Below, in pieces: positions 18,690 to 28,964 of a stretch of 64,000 nt of DNA. The notes beneath the pieces are model-generated. The model saw only the letters and a list, made by a program, of their open reading frames with translations. It made no database searches and was not told the DNA's origin. Origin of the DNA: Chromohalobacter moromii (GTDB lineage Bacteria; Pseudomonadota; Gammaproteobacteria; Pseudomonadales; Halomonadaceae); the NCBI RefSeq assembly GCF_023091865.1, contig NZ_JAHXDI010000003.1:1-64000 (forward strand), read 5' to 3'. Made by a program: the position numbers and the translations under genes. Each line of letters opens with the position of its first letter. Within the stretch, counting starts at the first letter, position 1.

Positions 18690-20894
18690 TCACACCGTCG
18701 CGGATTGCGTCTTCTTGGCCAGCAGGAACAAGACAGCCGTGATGGCCGCACCGACGCCATCGCTGATCAATCCCGGATAGATCAATGCCAGCGCCCCCAC
18801 CGCTGCCAGCAGACGCCAGAACGGATTGAGCGGCCGACGCAGATAACCTTCCACCGCCACGGCCAGCAACAAGACGCCGACCACACCGGTGACGACCACC
18901 CACAGGATATTGCCAAGCGTCGCATCGATCATCAGCATACTGTGCGCGAACACGAACATGTAGGGCACCACGAACCCGGCGACAGCCAGCTTCATGGCCT
19001 GGAAGCCCGTGGCATTGGGCGAGCCACCGCTGATACCGGCACCGGCATAGGCTGCCAGGGCCACCGGCGGGGTCAGGTTGGCGAACAACCCGAAATAGAA
19101 CACGAACATGTGCGCCACGAAGATCGCCGTCTCGTTACTGCCCGCCAATTCACGGAACAGCGGCAGGTTGAGCAGGATCGGCGCCGCCATGGTGCTGGTG
19201 ATGATGTAGGTAGGAATGCTCGGCAGCCCCATCCCCAGCACGATGGACGCGATCATGGTCAGAAACAGCGTGACCAGAAGCTGAATCATGGGGATCGGAA
19301 TCTGCTGACCCAGAGTGACCACGGCATCGGCAGCGTCCAGAGCAATGCCAGTGAGCGTGGCGATCCCCACGATGATGCCCACCGCACCACAAGCGACCGC
19401 CACGGGAATGGCATTGCGCACGCCATCGTGCATTGCATCGCGGCACTCGGCGATATCCATTTTCTCCGCTATCAGGCCGAGTTTGGCCCGCACGGCGTTG
19501 ATCGCCACCGGCACCGCAATGATCAGGAACAGTGACCAGCGACTCGCCGGCATGTTGGGCTGCGCATAATCGGCAAACAATGCCCGCAATTGCGGCTCGA
19601 AAATCAACAGCGCCAGAACCGCGCTGACACCCACGGTGACCCGACGCGTGCCACAGATCAGCACGGTCGCGGCAATCGACCAGAAGGCCGCGAAAAATGG
19701 CGCCCGGCCATCGAACAGCAGCCACAGCAACACCACCATCGGCACCAGCAGATGACCGCGCTTGAGCATGACGGCCTTGAACGGCGTCAGCTCGGCGCGC
19801 GGGATGCCCTCGAGGCCATTGCGCAGAGCACGCAGGTGCACCTGGAACAACACCCCCAGATAGAACAGCAACGCGGGGATGATGCCGGCCAGGACCACCT
19901 GGGTATAAGGCACCGACAGGACTTCCGCCATGATGAAGGCAGCCGCGCCCATGATCGGCGGCAGGATCTGTCCGCCGACACTCGCCGAGGCCTCGACGGC
20001 GCCCGCGAAATTCGGCTTGTAACCGGTGCGCTTCATCAATGGAATGGTGAAGGCCCCCGTGGTCACCACATTGGCGATCGCCGAACCATTGATCGATCCC
20101 AGAAAGCCGCTGGCGATGACCGCCACCTTAGCCGGGCCGCCGCGTGTATGCCCTGCCACGGCCAGCGCCAGATCATTGAAGAGTTGCCCCAGTCCCGACT
20201 TGCCCAGAAAAGCACCGAACAAGATGAACAGAATGATATAGCTGGCCGATACCCCGATGGCGGTACCCAGCAAGCCCTCGGTGATGAACACCAGATGCGA
20301 CATGATCTGGCGGCAGGTGGCCAAAATGATCGACTCGTTCAATTGCGGATAGAACGACAACTTGGCGTAGAACCCGTAGGCCAGGAAAATCGTCGCCAGT
20401 AGCGTCAGCCCCCACCCGGTCGCGCGCCTGGTGGCATCGAGCACCAGCAGAATGGCCACAAAGCCCACCAGCATATCGACATCGTTGATGCGTCCCGCCG
20501 AGGCAATGACGCGATCGGACACCACCAGCATATAAACACCGACACCAAACGCCAGTACCGCTAGAACGGCATCCCCCCACGGCACTCGGTCGCGCGCCCC
20601 CTTGCGGGTCAACGGATAGAGAATGAACGTCAGACCCAACAGGGTATACAAGTGGATACTGCGTTGAGCCACATCGACCAACGGCCCCGAAAACGAGGTA
20701 TACAGGTGGAATAATGCCAGCAATATCGCCAGGCCAGTGACAAACTTGACCACTAGATCCGGCAAGGCATCACGGACCAAACTTTCACGGTCAAACTTTT
20801 CCAGCGCCTCCTGGACCGCCTTGTCATTATCCTCGGCGGCTGGTGCACTTTTATCTTGAGACATAGGGAGCTTCATCCTCGCAAGGCGAGTCAT
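18690..20894 (-). CDS. TRAP transporter fused permease, TAXI type (DctQM)
   Basis: A 734-residue fused TRAP permease. An N-terminal hydrophilic part (1-45) is followed by a small DctQ-like region and a large DctM-like region, about 16-18 hydrophobic segments in all. The segments GSINGSAIANVVTTGAFTIP and GGQILPPIMGAAAFIMAE are typical of the DctM conserved core. It would import an organic acid using a Na+ gradient together with the periplasmic TAXI protein encoded upstream. The ATG overlaps the DUF1850 stop (TAATG), although an alternative start ten codons later (MSQDKSAPA) cannot be excluded. Substrate is unknown. Confidence 0.88.
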   Translation of the reverse strand: MTRLARMKLPMSQDKSAPAAEDNDKAVQEALEKFDRESLVRDALPDLVVKFVTGLAILLALFHLYTSFSGPLVDVAQRSIHLYTLLGLTFILYPLTRKGARDRVPWGDAVLAVLAFGVGVYMLVVSDRVIASAGRINDVDMLVGFVAILLVLDATRRATGWGLTLLATIFLAYGFYAKLSFYPQLNESIILATCRQIMSHLVFITEGLLGTAIGVSASYIILFILFGAFLGKSGLGQLFNDLALAVAGHTRGGPAKVAVIASGFLGSINGSAIANVVTTGAFTIPLMKRTGYKPNFAGAVEASASVGGQILPPIMGAAAFIMAEVLSVPYTQVVLAGIIPALLFYLGVLFQVHLRALRNGLEGIPRAELTPFKAVMLKRGHLLVPMVVLLWLLFDGRAPFFAAFWSIAATVLICGTRRVTVGVSAVLALLIFEPQLRALFADYAQPNMPASRWSLFLIIAVPVAINAVRAKLGLIAEKMDIAECRDAMHDGVRNAIPVAVACGAVGIIVGIATLTGIALDAADAVVTLGQQIPIPMIQLLVTLFLTMIASIVLGMGLPSIPTYIITSTMAAPILLNLPLFRELAGSNETAIFVAHMFVFYFGLFANLTPPVALAAYAGAGISGGSPNATGFQAMKLAVAGFVVPYMFVFAHSMLMIDATLGNILWVVVTGVVGVLLLAVAVEGYLRRPLNPFWRLLAAVGALALIYPGLISDGVGAAITAVLFLLAKKTQSATV

Positions 20895-21391
20895 TACGAT
20901 AACCAGGGCCGCACCAATGCCGGCAATACTCGCCAGAGTGGAGCCCTGCGAACGCTAAACGTGTAAATCGGCGGCGGAGAGGCATGCGATAACGCGAACA
21001 TATGCCCGGCATAGCGCATGCGATAATGCTCAGCGGAGGCTGCTTGGACAGCGAGAGGATCCACGACGCGGTCGATGCCCGTCATTACCACCCAACCATC
21101 CTTGAGGTGGGTTTCCTTGCCCGCCGATGCCGGTACGCCTGCTCCAAAGGTTTTGAAACGGGTACCAGTGATCTCGATCGCGCCGCCTTCGGTCACCTCG
21201 AACCACTCTTCCCAGTCTTCCTTCTCGACCGAGTGCGTCCAACGCAAAGTGAACGATGTGCCTTCCCAACCCGGGAAGGCATAGCGCCATTGAGACCCTT
21301 CGCGTACCGCCAACCAGGGCCATGGATACAACACGGTGGCGATCGCCATGATCGCCACCGTGCCGCCGATCCACCAACGCTTACGCGGCAT
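20894..21391 (-). CDS. DUF1850 accessory protein of TAXI-TRAP operon
   Basis: A 165-residue protein with one N-terminal membrane anchor (7-23) and a periplasmic DUF1850 domain. The conserved segment RWTHSVEKEDWEEWFE is visible near residue 50. DUF1850 genes are regularly found between TAXI binding-protein and fused permease genes, as here. No biochemical function is established. It overlaps the permease start by one base and follows the TAXI gene by 26 bases. Confidence 0.85.
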   Translation of the reverse strand: MPRKRWWIGGTVAIMAIATVLYPWPWLAVREGSQWRYAFPGWEGTSFTLRWTHSVEKEDWEEWFEVTEGGAIEITGTRFKTFGAGVPASAGKETHLKDGWVVMTGIDRVVDPLAVQAASAEHYRMRYAGHMFALSHASPPPIYTFSVRRAPLWRVLPALVRPWLS

Positions 21392-21417
21392 AGTGCCTCA
21401 TACCGCTAGGCCTTGCA

Positions 21418-22551
21418 TCAGGATTGTGCGTCGTCGGCGCTATCCTCGCTCGAGGCGTCGTCGCCACCGTCCTCTGAGGACAACGAATCGTAGAATTCCT
21501 GAGCCCCAGGATGCACCGGCGCCACCAGGTTCTGATTCATGGTGTCAGGATCGAACTGCTTGAGAGCGCCGACCGAGACGTTCTCGGAATTGAGATAGTC
21601 ATGGAAACGCTGGGTCAGCTCTTCGGCGACGTCATCACGCATATCGCCACTGACGATCAACATGTTGCGGATCGCCACGGTGTCGACTTCTTCACCGAGG
21701 TCGTAACGCTCAGGCGCGCCCGCCGGCAGCGTATATGTCTCGTAATACGGATAGGCTTCCAGCAGCTTGTCCGCCACGTCGCCGCTCACCGGCACGAAGG
21801 TGATGTCGGTGCTCTGCATCAACCCGGTGATGCTCGAGTTGGGCACGCCGGACGTAAAGAAGGCCGCATCCAGATTGCCGTTGCTCATGCTGGTCACGCT
21901 ATCGGCATACCCGGTATGGCTGACCTGAGCCAGGTCGTCATAGCTCAAGTCGGCGGACTCGAGCACCTTGGCTGCGCTCTGCTCGACGCCGGAACCGACC
22001 TTGCCCACGCCGACGCGCTTGCCTTCGAGATCAGCAATGCTCTCGATGCCACTGTCCTCGGTGGCCACGATCTGCACGACGTTGGGATAAAGGCCGGCGA
22101 GCGCCTGGATATCGGCGGGCTGACCATCGAACTGGTTTTCACCGTTGACGGCATCGTAGGCGACATCGCTCATCACGATGGCGATCTGATTGAGGCCATC
22201 GGTGATATTGTTGATGTTCTGCACCGACGCGCCGGTGGAGACGACCTGAACGTCATCGACGAGATCACTGGCTTCGAAGACGCCCTTCAAGGCGCCGCCG
22301 ATGGGATAGTAGGTGCCCCCCGTGCCTCCGGTGCCAAAGATCAGGCTGACCGGCTCGGCGCTCGCGGTCTGCTGGCCGCCTTCACCATTGGTGTCACCAG
22401 CCGAGGTCTGCTCTTCGGACGCCTGTGAGCTCGATTCGCCGTTTTGCGTCGCCTCCTCGGTCTCGGCGTCACTCCCGTCGTCACCGCAACCGGCCAACAG
22501 AGCACCGGAAAGGCCCAGCGCCGCGACCAACATGCCTGTGCGTAACATCAT
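21418..22551 (-). CDS. TAXI-family TRAP substrate-binding lipoprotein
   Basis: A 377-residue periplasmic binding protein of the TAXI group. A lipoprotein signal with LLAGC places the lipid-modified Cys at residue 22. Residues 23-65 are an acidic, low-complexity linker, and the mature domain starts near VSLIFGTGGTGGTYYPIGGA, the TAXI signature. The last 20 residues are almost wholly Asp/Glu/Ser/Ala. These acidic stretches suit a halophile. It is the first gene of the TAXI-DUF1850-permease operon. The TAXI family binds glutamate, 2-oxoglutarate or related acids, but the ligand here is unknown. Confidence 0.9.
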   Translation of the reverse strand: MMLRTGMLVAALGLSGALLAGCGDDGSDAETEEATQNGESSSQASEEQTSAGDTNGEGGQQTASAEPVSLIFGTGGTGGTYYPIGGALKGVFEASDLVDDVQVVSTGASVQNINNITDGLNQIAIVMSDVAYDAVNGENQFDGQPADIQALAGLYPNVVQIVATEDSGIESIADLEGKRVGVGKVGSGVEQSAAKVLESADLSYDDLAQVSHTGYADSVTSMSNGNLDAAFFTSGVPNSSITGLMQSTDITFVPVSGDVADKLLEAYPYYETYTLPAGAPERYDLGEEVDTVAIRNMLIVSGDMRDDVAEELTQRFHDYLNSENVSVGALKQFDPDTMNQNLVAPVHPGAQEFYDSLSSEDGGDDASSEDSADDAQS

Positions 22552-22675
22552 TATTCACCCCATCATTTGAACGTCCTCGACGCATTCGGCCGAAGCAAAA
22601 CTTAATACAATGAAGGATAGAGTAAGGAACGCCCGGCGGGGATACCATGCCTGAACTGGCAACTACCACTAAAGT

Positions 22676-23923
22676 CTAACTCTGTTTGGAGTCTTGAGAT
22701 AAGACACGCTGAACCAGGCGGCCGATCGTCAGCCCCTGAGCCAGAATCGAAAAGAGAACGATGATGTAGGTCACCATCACGATAGTGTTGCGATAGTCGC
22801 TCTCGGGCAGCCCCAGCGCCAGCGCCACCGAGATGCCGCCTCGCAGCCCACCCCAAGTGAGCACTCGCGTCGTCCCATGCCGATAAGGCACCCAACGCCT
22901 CAGTACGATGATGGGGAGACCAATGGTGAGCAAGCGCATCATCAGGATGACAACAATCATGGGGCCCGCAACGATCAAATAGGACCACTGGAAAGGAATC
23001 AGCAGCAGTTCGAGCCCGATCAGCACGAACAACACCGCGTTGAGAATCTCGTCGATCAGCTCCCAGAAGCCATCGACATAACGGCGGGTGGTATCCGACA
23101 TGGCATGTTCACGACCACGATTACCGATGAACAGGCCGGCGATGACCATCGAAATCGGCCCCGATACGTGCAGATGCGTTGCCAGCGTATATCCCCCCAG
23201 CACCAGCGCCAGGCTGACCAGTACCTCGACCTGATACTGATCGATGCTCTTCATCATCCAGTAGGCGATATAACCCATGGCCAATCCGAGCAGCGCCCCG
23301 CCGCCGGCCTCTTCAAGAAACAGTACCGCGGAGTGTGTGAACGTCAGCGTTTCGGTCGCAGTCGCCGCCCCCAGCATCACGGTGAACACCACCACCGCGA
23401 CGCCATCATTGAACAGGGACTCGCCGACGATCTTGATCTCCATATCCTCGGGCGCACCGGCGCTTCGCATGATGCCAAGCACGGCAATTGGGTCCGTTGG
23501 CGAGATCAGCGCCCCGAAGACCAGGCAATAAAGATAGGGCACCCCCACATGAAAAGTGGCGAACAGCCACCAAGCCGCGCTGCCGATCGCCACGGTCGAG
23601 ATCACCACACCGACGGTAGCGAGAAAGCCGACCGAATACCGGTAGCGCTTGAGTTTGTGAAAATCGACGTGCAACGCACCGGCAAACAACAGACACGACA
23701 GCATGCCGTCCATCAGCAAGGCGTTGAAGTTTATCTGGCCCAGCCAGGCTTCCGCCCAATCGGTAATGCCGTCGAAACCGAAGTGACTCAATGTGATCAG
23801 CAACACCGACGCCAACAACGAGATGCACATCACGCCGATCGTCGCCGGTAGTTTGATGAAGCGATAGTTGAACCACGCAAACAGCGCGGTGATCGTTATG
23901 AAGACCGCTGCGATTTCCAACAT
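22676..23923 (-). CDS. Na+/H+ antiporter, NhaP/CPA1 family
   Basis: A 415-residue cation:proton antiporter with about twelve membrane segments. The CPA1 core is visible: SPTDPIAVLGI around residue 128 and FNDGVAVVVFT around 158, which provide the ion-binding Asp residues. The short C-terminus after the last segment indicates no regulatory TrkA-type domain. The start at 23923 (MLEIAAVFIT) has an AGGG site; the frame upstream has no family match. It would expel Na+ in exchange for protons, useful for a halophile. It lies upstream of the TAXI operon on the same strand, 124 bases away. Confidence 0.88.
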   Translation of the reverse strand: MLEIAAVFITITALFAWFNYRFIKLPATIGVMCISLLASVLLITLSHFGFDGITDWAEAWLGQINFNALLMDGMLSCLLFAGALHVDFHKLKRYRYSVGFLATVGVVISTVAIGSAAWWLFATFHVGVPYLYCLVFGALISPTDPIAVLGIMRSAGAPEDMEIKIVGESLFNDGVAVVVFTVMLGAATATETLTFTHSAVLFLEEAGGGALLGLAMGYIAYWMMKSIDQYQVEVLVSLALVLGGYTLATHLHVSGPISMVIAGLFIGNRGREHAMSDTTRRYVDGFWELIDEILNAVLFVLIGLELLLIPFQWSYLIVAGPMIVVILMMRLLTIGLPIIVLRRWVPYRHGTTRVLTWGGLRGGISVALALGLPESDYRNTIVMVTYIIVLFSILAQGLTIGRLVQRVLSQDSKQS

Positions 23924-24049
23924 GCAAAGACATCCCTGTCGCTGCCAATCATGGCGAAGTGTCGCTGGAGCTCTCGTCTCCGTCATTCAACGGTAGAGGC
24001 TCTTGGTAGAGGCGACCATGATGCGGATTTAGCGCCCCCATAATCGATC

Positions 24050-24079
24050 AAAAAAGCGGACCCGGGAACCCGGATCCGC
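24050..24079 (-). terminator. Terminator of metK
   Basis: On the minus strand an 11-bp stem with one mismatch (GCGGATCCGGG / CCCGGGTCCGC) and a two-base centre is followed by TTTTTT. It lies 54 bases after the metK stop. Confidence 0.85.
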
Positions 24080-24132
24080 CATGCCGTCATACCGTCGCTT
24101 ATCGATCGAGCCTCATACGTCGGATCTTACCA

Positions 24133-25353
24133 TCACAGGCCAGCCGCCTGCCGCAAGGCATCCGCACGATCGACCTTTTCCCAAGGGAAGGCCGTGAAGG
24201 TCTCGGTCTGCTGCTCGCCGTTGGCATCGGTCCATGTGTAGCTATGCTCGAACGGCTCGCGACCGAAATGTCCGTAAGCCGCCGTCAGTTGGTACATGGG
24301 ATGCAGCAGATTGAGCATGCTGGTGATTGCATTCGGACGCAGGTCGAAGTGCTCGCGGACCAGCTCGACGATCTTGGCATCGCTGATCTTGCCGGTACCG
24401 AAGGTATCCACCGAGACGGATGTCGGCTCGGCCACGCCGATGGCGTAGGAGATCTGAATTTCGCAGCGCTCGGCGAGACCCGCGGCGACGATATTCTTCG
24501 CCACGTAACGTCCGGCATAGGCAGCACTGCGGTCGACCTTGGACGGATCCTTGCCCGAGAACGCGCCGCCACCATGGCGCGCCATGCCGCCGTAGGTATC
24601 GACGATGATCTTGCGCCCCGTCAGGCCACAGTCGCCCACCGGGCCACCGATGACGAAGTTGCCGGTCGGATTGATGTGATACTTGGTGTCATCGGTCAAC
24701 CATTCAGCGGGAATCACCTCTTCGATGATCTCGCGCTTGATCATGTCACGCAGTTCTTCCTGGTCGATGTCCGGATCATGCTGGGTAGACAGAACGATGG
24801 CATCGACACTGCACGGCTTGCCATGAGCGTCATAGCGGAAGGTCAACTGGCTCTTGGCGTCTGGACGCAACCACGGCAAAAGCCCGTGCTTGCGCAGCTC
24901 GGCCTGGCGCTCCACCAACCGGTGCGAATAGTGAATCGGCGCCGGCATGTAGGAGTCGGTCTCGTCGGTGGCATAGCCGAACATCAGCCCCTGATCGCCC
25001 GCGCCCTGATCTTCGGGCTTGGAACGGTCGACGCCCTGGGCGATATCCACACTCTGCTTGCCGATCAGGTTGAGCACGCCACAGGTGTTACCGTCGAACC
25101 CCACCTCCGAGGACGTATAACCAATGTCATTGATGACATGACGCACCAAGTCTTCCAGATCGACCCAGGCAGACGTGGTAATCTCGCCGGCGACGATGGC
25201 GACACCGGTCTTGACCATGGTTTCGCAGGCCACGCGCGCCTGCTTGTCGCGGGCGATGATGGCATCCAGTACCGCGTCGGAAATCTGATCGGCGATCTTG
25301 TCCGGATGCCCCTCGGAGACAGACTCGGAAGTAAACAGGGAGTATTCGCTCAT
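24133..25353 (-). CDS. metK: S-adenosylmethionine synthase
   Basis: A 406-residue MetK, which makes S-adenosylmethionine from methionine and ATP. Motifs are intact: [14 protein letters not shown] at the N-terminus, [12 protein letters not shown] near 125, and [19 protein letters not shown] near 270. The start at 25353 has a GAGGA site five bases upstream and opens with [19 protein letters not shown]. It is divergent from transketolase 1, an arrangement also common in pseudomonads. The 375-base gap was inspected for a SAM-binding riboswitch; none was recognised. Confidence 0.96.
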   Translation of the reverse strand: MSEYSLFTSESVSEGHPDKIADQISDAVLDAIIARDKQARVACETMVKTGVAIVAGEITTSAWVDLEDLVRHVINDIGYTSSEVGFDGNTCGVLNLIGKQSVDIAQGVDRSKPEDQGAGDQGLMFGYATDETDSYMPAPIHYSHRLVERQAELRKHGLLPWLRPDAKSQLTFRYDAHGKPCSVDAIVLSTQHDPDIDQEELRDMIKREIIEEVIPAEWLTDDTKYHINPTGNFVIGGPVGDCGLTGRKIIVDTYGGMARHGGGAFSGKDPSKVDRSAAYAGRYVAKNIVAAGLAERCEIQISYAIGVAEPTSVSVDTFGTGKISDAKIVELVREHFDLRPNAITSMLNLLHPMYQLTAAYGHFGREPFEHSYTWTDANGEQQTETFTAFPWEKVDRADALRQAAGL

Positions 25354-25550
25354 GGCGTCCTCGACTCTCTCTATCACATGCTGGCGAGCCGAAACACGAC
25401 CGCCATCGTTAAGGAGATGAAATTACGCCGTCAGCCGATGGCGATGTCGGCACGACGCATGACAGGTCCGGCGCGAGACGAGGCCGGCTCGGGGGTGCAA
25501 AGTTTACACGCTGGATGACTAGCTGCCTAGCGATTGGCCCTCGGCGGCAT

Positions 25551-25580
25551 TTGATGCCACGCGGCTTCTCGGCGACAATA
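25551..25580 (+). promoter_or_regulatory. Candidate sigma-70 promoter for tkt
   Basis: TTGATG and ACAATA are separated by 18 bases. The predicted transcript would start near 25587 and include the whole downstream inverted repeat in its leader. Confidence 0.35.
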
Positions 25581-25630
25581 CCGGACCGAATCCCGGGGCC
25601 CGCACAGGCGGCGCCCCGCGCTCGATATCG

Positions 25631-25696
25631 GCGGCGTAGGAAAGAGTAATCACGACCGAACACGCGCTCACGCGCCGGGGCTCTTTCCTACGCCGC
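25631..25696. repeat. Perfect 16-bp inverted repeat in tkt leader
   Basis: GCGGCGTAGGAAAGAG (25631-25646) is repeated exactly in reverse complement at 25681-25696, around 34 bases that can themselves pair (GCGCGTGAGCGCG on the minus strand). The right arm ends 32 bases before the tkt ATG. There is no T run, so it does not look like a simple terminator. An RNA hairpin or a protein-binding site is possible. Confidence 0.7.
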
Positions 25697-25728
25697 TTTA
25701 CCCGATGCCGCAGGCGAGGAGCTAGCCA

Positions 25729-27720
25729 ATGCCGTCCCGTTTCGAAATGGCCAATGCCATTCGTGCCCTATCCATGGATGCCGTCCAGAAGGCCAACTCC
25801 GGCCACCCAGGCGCCCCCATGGGCATGGCCGACATCGCGCAGGTGCTGTGGAATGACTACCTCGCGCACAACCCGGCCAATCCGCACTGGGCCAACCGCG
25901 ACCGTTTCGTGCTTTCCAACGGGCACGGTTCGATGCTGCTCTACTCGCTTTTGCATCTGACGGGCTACGGCATTTCACTGGAAGACTTGCAAAACTTCCG
26001 CCAGCTGCATTCAAAAACTGCCGGGCATCCGGAACTCGGCTACGCACCGGGCATCGAGACCACCACCGGGCCACTGGGCCAGGGGCTGGCCAATGCCGTA
26101 GGCATGGCCATCGCTGAGCGCACCCTCGCCGCGCAATACAATCGCCCCGGCCATGCGATCGTCGACCACTACACCTACGTCTTCGTCGGCGACGGCTGCC
26201 TGATGGAAGGCATCTCGCATGAAGTTTCCTCGCTGGCCGGCACCCAGGGGTTGGGCAAGCTTATCGCCTTCTACGATGCCAACGGCATTTCCATCGACGG
26301 TGAAGTCGATGGCTGGTTTACCGACGATACCGCCAAACGCTTCGAGTCCTACGGCTGGCACGTGGTCCCCAACGTCGACGGTCACGACCCCGAGGCCGTC
26401 AAGGCCGCCATCGAACTGGCCCGCACCAACGACGACAAGCCCAGCATGATCATCTGCAAGACGATCATCGGCTTCGGCGCACCCAACAAGCAGGGCAAGG
26501 AAGAAAGTCATGGGGCGGCACTCGGCGAGGACGAAGTCGCCGCCGCCCGCGAGCAGCTCGGCTGGTCGCATCCGCCCTTCCACGTGCCCGAAGACATCTA
26601 CCAATCCTGGGACGCCACCCAGCGCGGTCGCGAGGCCGAAGCCAACTGGGACGAGCGTTTCGCGCGCTATCAAGCCGCCTATCCGGAAGAAGCCCGCGAG
26701 CTCGAACGCCGCCTCAAAGGCGAACTACCGGCCGCGTTGACCAGCGAAAAACTCATCGAAGACGCCCAGGAAAAAGGCGAAAGCCTCGCCTCGCGCAAGG
26801 CCTCGCTGGCGTGCCTCAACGAACTTGGCCCGCAACTGCCCGAGCTACTGGGCGGTAGCGCCGATTTGGCGCCGTCCAACCTGACCTTCTGGAAGGGCGC
26901 CAAGGCCATCACGCAGTCCGACGCCAGCGGCAACTACCTGCATTACGGCGTGCGCGAATTCGGCATGGCCGCGATCATGAACGGTATCGCCCTGCACGGA
27001 GGCTTCGTGCCCTATGGCGCCACCTTCCTGATCTTCATGGAATACATGCGCAACGCCGTGCGCATGGCAGCGCTGATGGGCCAGCAGGTCATCCACGTCT
27101 TCACCCATGATTCCATCGGGTTGGGCGAAGACGGTCCGACGCACCAGCCGATCGAGCAGATCACCACGCTACGCTCGACGCCCAACCTCTCCACCTGGCG
27201 CCCCTGCGACGCTGTGGAAACCGCCGTGGCCTGGGACGCGGCACTCAAGCGTCAAGCTGGCCCTTCGGCGCTGGTGTTCTCACGCCAAGGCTTGCCCCAT
27301 CAGGCCCGCAACAAGCAGCAGCTAGCCAATATCGAACGCGGTGGGTACATCCTCAAGGACTGTGACGGGACACCGGAACTGCTTCTCATCGCTACCGGCT
27401 CCGAAGTCGGCCTGGCGATGGATGCCGCCAGTGAACTGGAAAGCGCCGGCACGCCGGTACGCGTGGTCTCCATGCCGTCCACCGACACCTTCGACGCCCA
27501 GGACGCCGACTATCGTGAATCGGTCCTGCCGCGTGGTGTCACCGCGCGCCTGGCCATCGAAGCCGGGCATCGCGACTTCTGGTTCAAGTACGTGGGCCTC
27601 GACGGTCGCATCGTCGGCATGACCACCTACGGCGAATCCGCGCCGGCGGGCGACCTGTTCAAGCACTTCGGCTTCACCGTCGACAACGTCGTCGCCGAAG
27701 CCAAGGCGTTGCTGGCATGA
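25729..27720 (+). CDS. tkt: Transketolase 1
   Basis: A 663-residue transketolase. The N-terminal ThDP-binding domain shows [16 protein letters not shown] and [12 protein letters not shown] (residues near 155), and the pyrimidine-binding domain has [18 protein letters not shown]. It exchanges two-carbon units between pentose phosphates, erythrose 4-phosphate and glycolytic sugars. It faces metK and has its own promoter region and terminator, so it is probably the housekeeping copy. A second transketolase of exactly the same length is encoded at 52282-54273; 50 of the first 60 residues are identical between the two. Confidence 0.95.
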   Translation: MPSRFEMANAIRALSMDAVQKANSGHPGAPMGMADIAQVLWNDYLAHNPANPHWANRDRFVLSNGHGSMLLYSLLHLTGYGISLEDLQNFRQLHSKTAGHPELGYAPGIETTTGPLGQGLANAVGMAIAERTLAAQYNRPGHAIVDHYTYVFVGDGCLMEGISHEVSSLAGTQGLGKLIAFYDANGISIDGEVDGWFTDDTAKRFESYGWHVVPNVDGHDPEAVKAAIELARTNDDKPSMIICKTIIGFGAPNKQGKEESHGAALGEDEVAAAREQLGWSHPPFHVPEDIYQSWDATQRGREAEANWDERFARYQAAYPEEARELERRLKGELPAALTSEKLIEDAQEKGESLASRKASLACLNELGPQLPELLGGSADLAPSNLTFWKGAKAITQSDASGNYLHYGVREFGMAAIMNGIALHGGFVPYGATFLIFMEYMRNAVRMAALMGQQVIHVFTHDSIGLGEDGPTHQPIEQITTLRSTPNLSTWRPCDAVETAVAWDAALKRQAGPSALVFSRQGLPHQARNKQQLANIERGGYILKDCDGTPELLLIATGSEVGLAMDAASELESAGTPVRVVSMPSTDTFDAQDADYRESVLPRGVTARLAIEAGHRDFWFKYVGLDGRIVGMTTYGESAPAGDLFKHFGFTVDNVVAEAKALLA

Positions 27721-27772
27721 CACGCCCGGCCTAGCGACATTCGCCTAGCCTTTAATGATCGTCGCATAACGT

Positions 27773-27806
27773 AAACGCCCGGCAAGCATGGCTTGCCGGG
27801 CGTTTT
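27773..27806 (+). terminator. Terminator of transketolase 1
   Basis: A perfect 15-bp stem (AAACGCCCGGCAAGC / GCTTGCCGGGCGTTT) with a three-base ATG loop, ending in TTTT. The flanking A residues would also allow some function from the other strand. Confidence 0.9.
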
Positions 27807-27839
27807 GCATGCCGCGCCGCTACGGGCTATCGGCTATGC

Positions 27840-28895
27840 TCAGTCGTCGAGATACGGGGCATGCAAGACACGGTCGGCATGCCCCAAGCGGTTGGCCGCC
27901 GTATTGTGCTGATGCCAATACGGATACAGCAGCTCTGGGCGGCTGACTTTCTCGATGGCAGCGATCTCGTCGGGCTTGAGCGTCAGCGCGGCGCTCGCCA
28001 GGTTGTCCTTGAGCTGCTCATCCTTGCGCGCACCGATCACTGCAGTGGACACGCCGGGGCGGGTCAGCGTCCAAGCCAGCGCTACCTGAGCGGCGGACAC
28101 GCCATGGCCGTCGGCGACTTCAACCAGCGTATCGATCAAGTCGAAGAGCTTTTCCTCGTCATGGATCGGTGGCTCGGTCCAACCTTGGCTGAAGCGCGTG
28201 CCGTCGGGATTGCGTTGGTCGCGGCGATACTTGCCGGAGAGCAAGCCACCCGCCAGCGGGCTCCAGACCATGGTGCCCAGCCCCTGATCGACGGCCGCCG
28301 GCATCAGCTCGAACTCGGCATCGCGGGCCTGGGCGGTGTAGTGGATCTGCTGGCAGATCGGCTTGATGAAGTTGTGCCGTTCGCAGATCTTGAGCGCCTT
28401 CATGACATGCCAGGCGGACCAGTTGGACACACCGTAGTAGCGGATCTTGCCGGCGCGCACCAGTTGATCCATGGTGGCCAGCGTTTCTTCCAGGGGCGTA
28501 AGGCCGTCCCACTGGTGCATCAGGTAGAGATCCAGATGGTCGGTCTGCAGCCGTTTCAGGCTGGCCTCGCACTGGCGCAGGATATGGTGACGCGACAAGC
28601 CGTCGTCGTTGGGCCCCTCTCCCATCGGGAAGCGCACCTTGCTGGCGATCAGCACATCGTCGCGCTTGGCCTTGAGCGCCTCCCCGAGAATCTCCTCGGA
28701 GCGGCCCTCAGAGTACATATTGGCGGTGTCGAAGAAGTTGACGCCACGCTCGATGGCCATGTCGATCTGGCGCTGGGCGTCGCCCAGGCCGGTGTCGCCG
28801 ACGCTGGCCATCTTGCCGACGCCGCCGAAGGTCATGGTGCCCAGCGTCAGTGATGACACGCGCAGACCGGACTGGCCGAGATGACGATACTCCAT
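27840..28895 (-). CDS. Aldo/keto reductase
   Basis: A 351-residue aldo/keto reductase of the YajO/Tas-like group. The catalytic tetrad is recognisable: Asp in FFDTANMYSEG (near 55), Tyr in the same motif, Lys in ASKVRF (near 87), and His in LYLMHQWD (near 128). The NADP-binding segment near the C-terminus is VSTAVIGARKDEQLKDN. It would reduce aldehydes or ketones with NADPH; the substrate is unknown. It lies 69 bases after the broken aldo/keto reductase gene on the same strand but belongs to a different subgroup. Confidence 0.88.
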   Translation of the reverse strand: MEYRHLGQSGLRVSSLTLGTMTFGGVGKMASVGDTGLGDAQRQIDMAIERGVNFFDTANMYSEGRSEEILGEALKAKRDDVLIASKVRFPMGEGPNDDGLSRHHILRQCEASLKRLQTDHLDLYLMHQWDGLTPLEETLATMDQLVRAGKIRYYGVSNWSAWHVMKALKICERHNFIKPICQQIHYTAQARDAEFELMPAAVDQGLGTMVWSPLAGGLLSGKYRRDQRNPDGTRFSQGWTEPPIHDEEKLFDLIDTLVEVADGHGVSAAQVALAWTLTRPGVSTAVIGARKDEQLKDNLASAALTLKPDEIAAIEKVSRPELLYPYWHQHNTAANRLGHADRVLHAPYLDD

Positions 28896-28964
28896 GTTGG
28901 CTCTCCTGATTGATGACGAAATGGCGACCGTCGCCTCGTGTGAAGACGGCCGCCCGGGCGACGA

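Larger units (their letters stand above)
25354..25728. promoter_or_regulatory. Divergent metK/tkt leader region with long inverted repeat
   Basis: A 375-base gap. It contains a plausible sigma-70 promoter for tkt (25551-25580) and a perfect 16-bp inverted repeat (25631-25696). No small gene is supported. The metK side is GC-rich and no clear promoter could be fixed. Confidence 0.6.

Noticed and set aside
24244-25518. Long plus-strand ORF (about 424 codons) opposite metK
   Set aside because: It is the antisense of a clear MetK. High GC gives long empty frames; no ribosome site or family motif supports it.
25354-25728. SAM riboswitch before metK
   Set aside because: No recognised SAM-binding core or pairing pattern was found on the minus strand; only the long inverted repeat stands out, on the tkt side.
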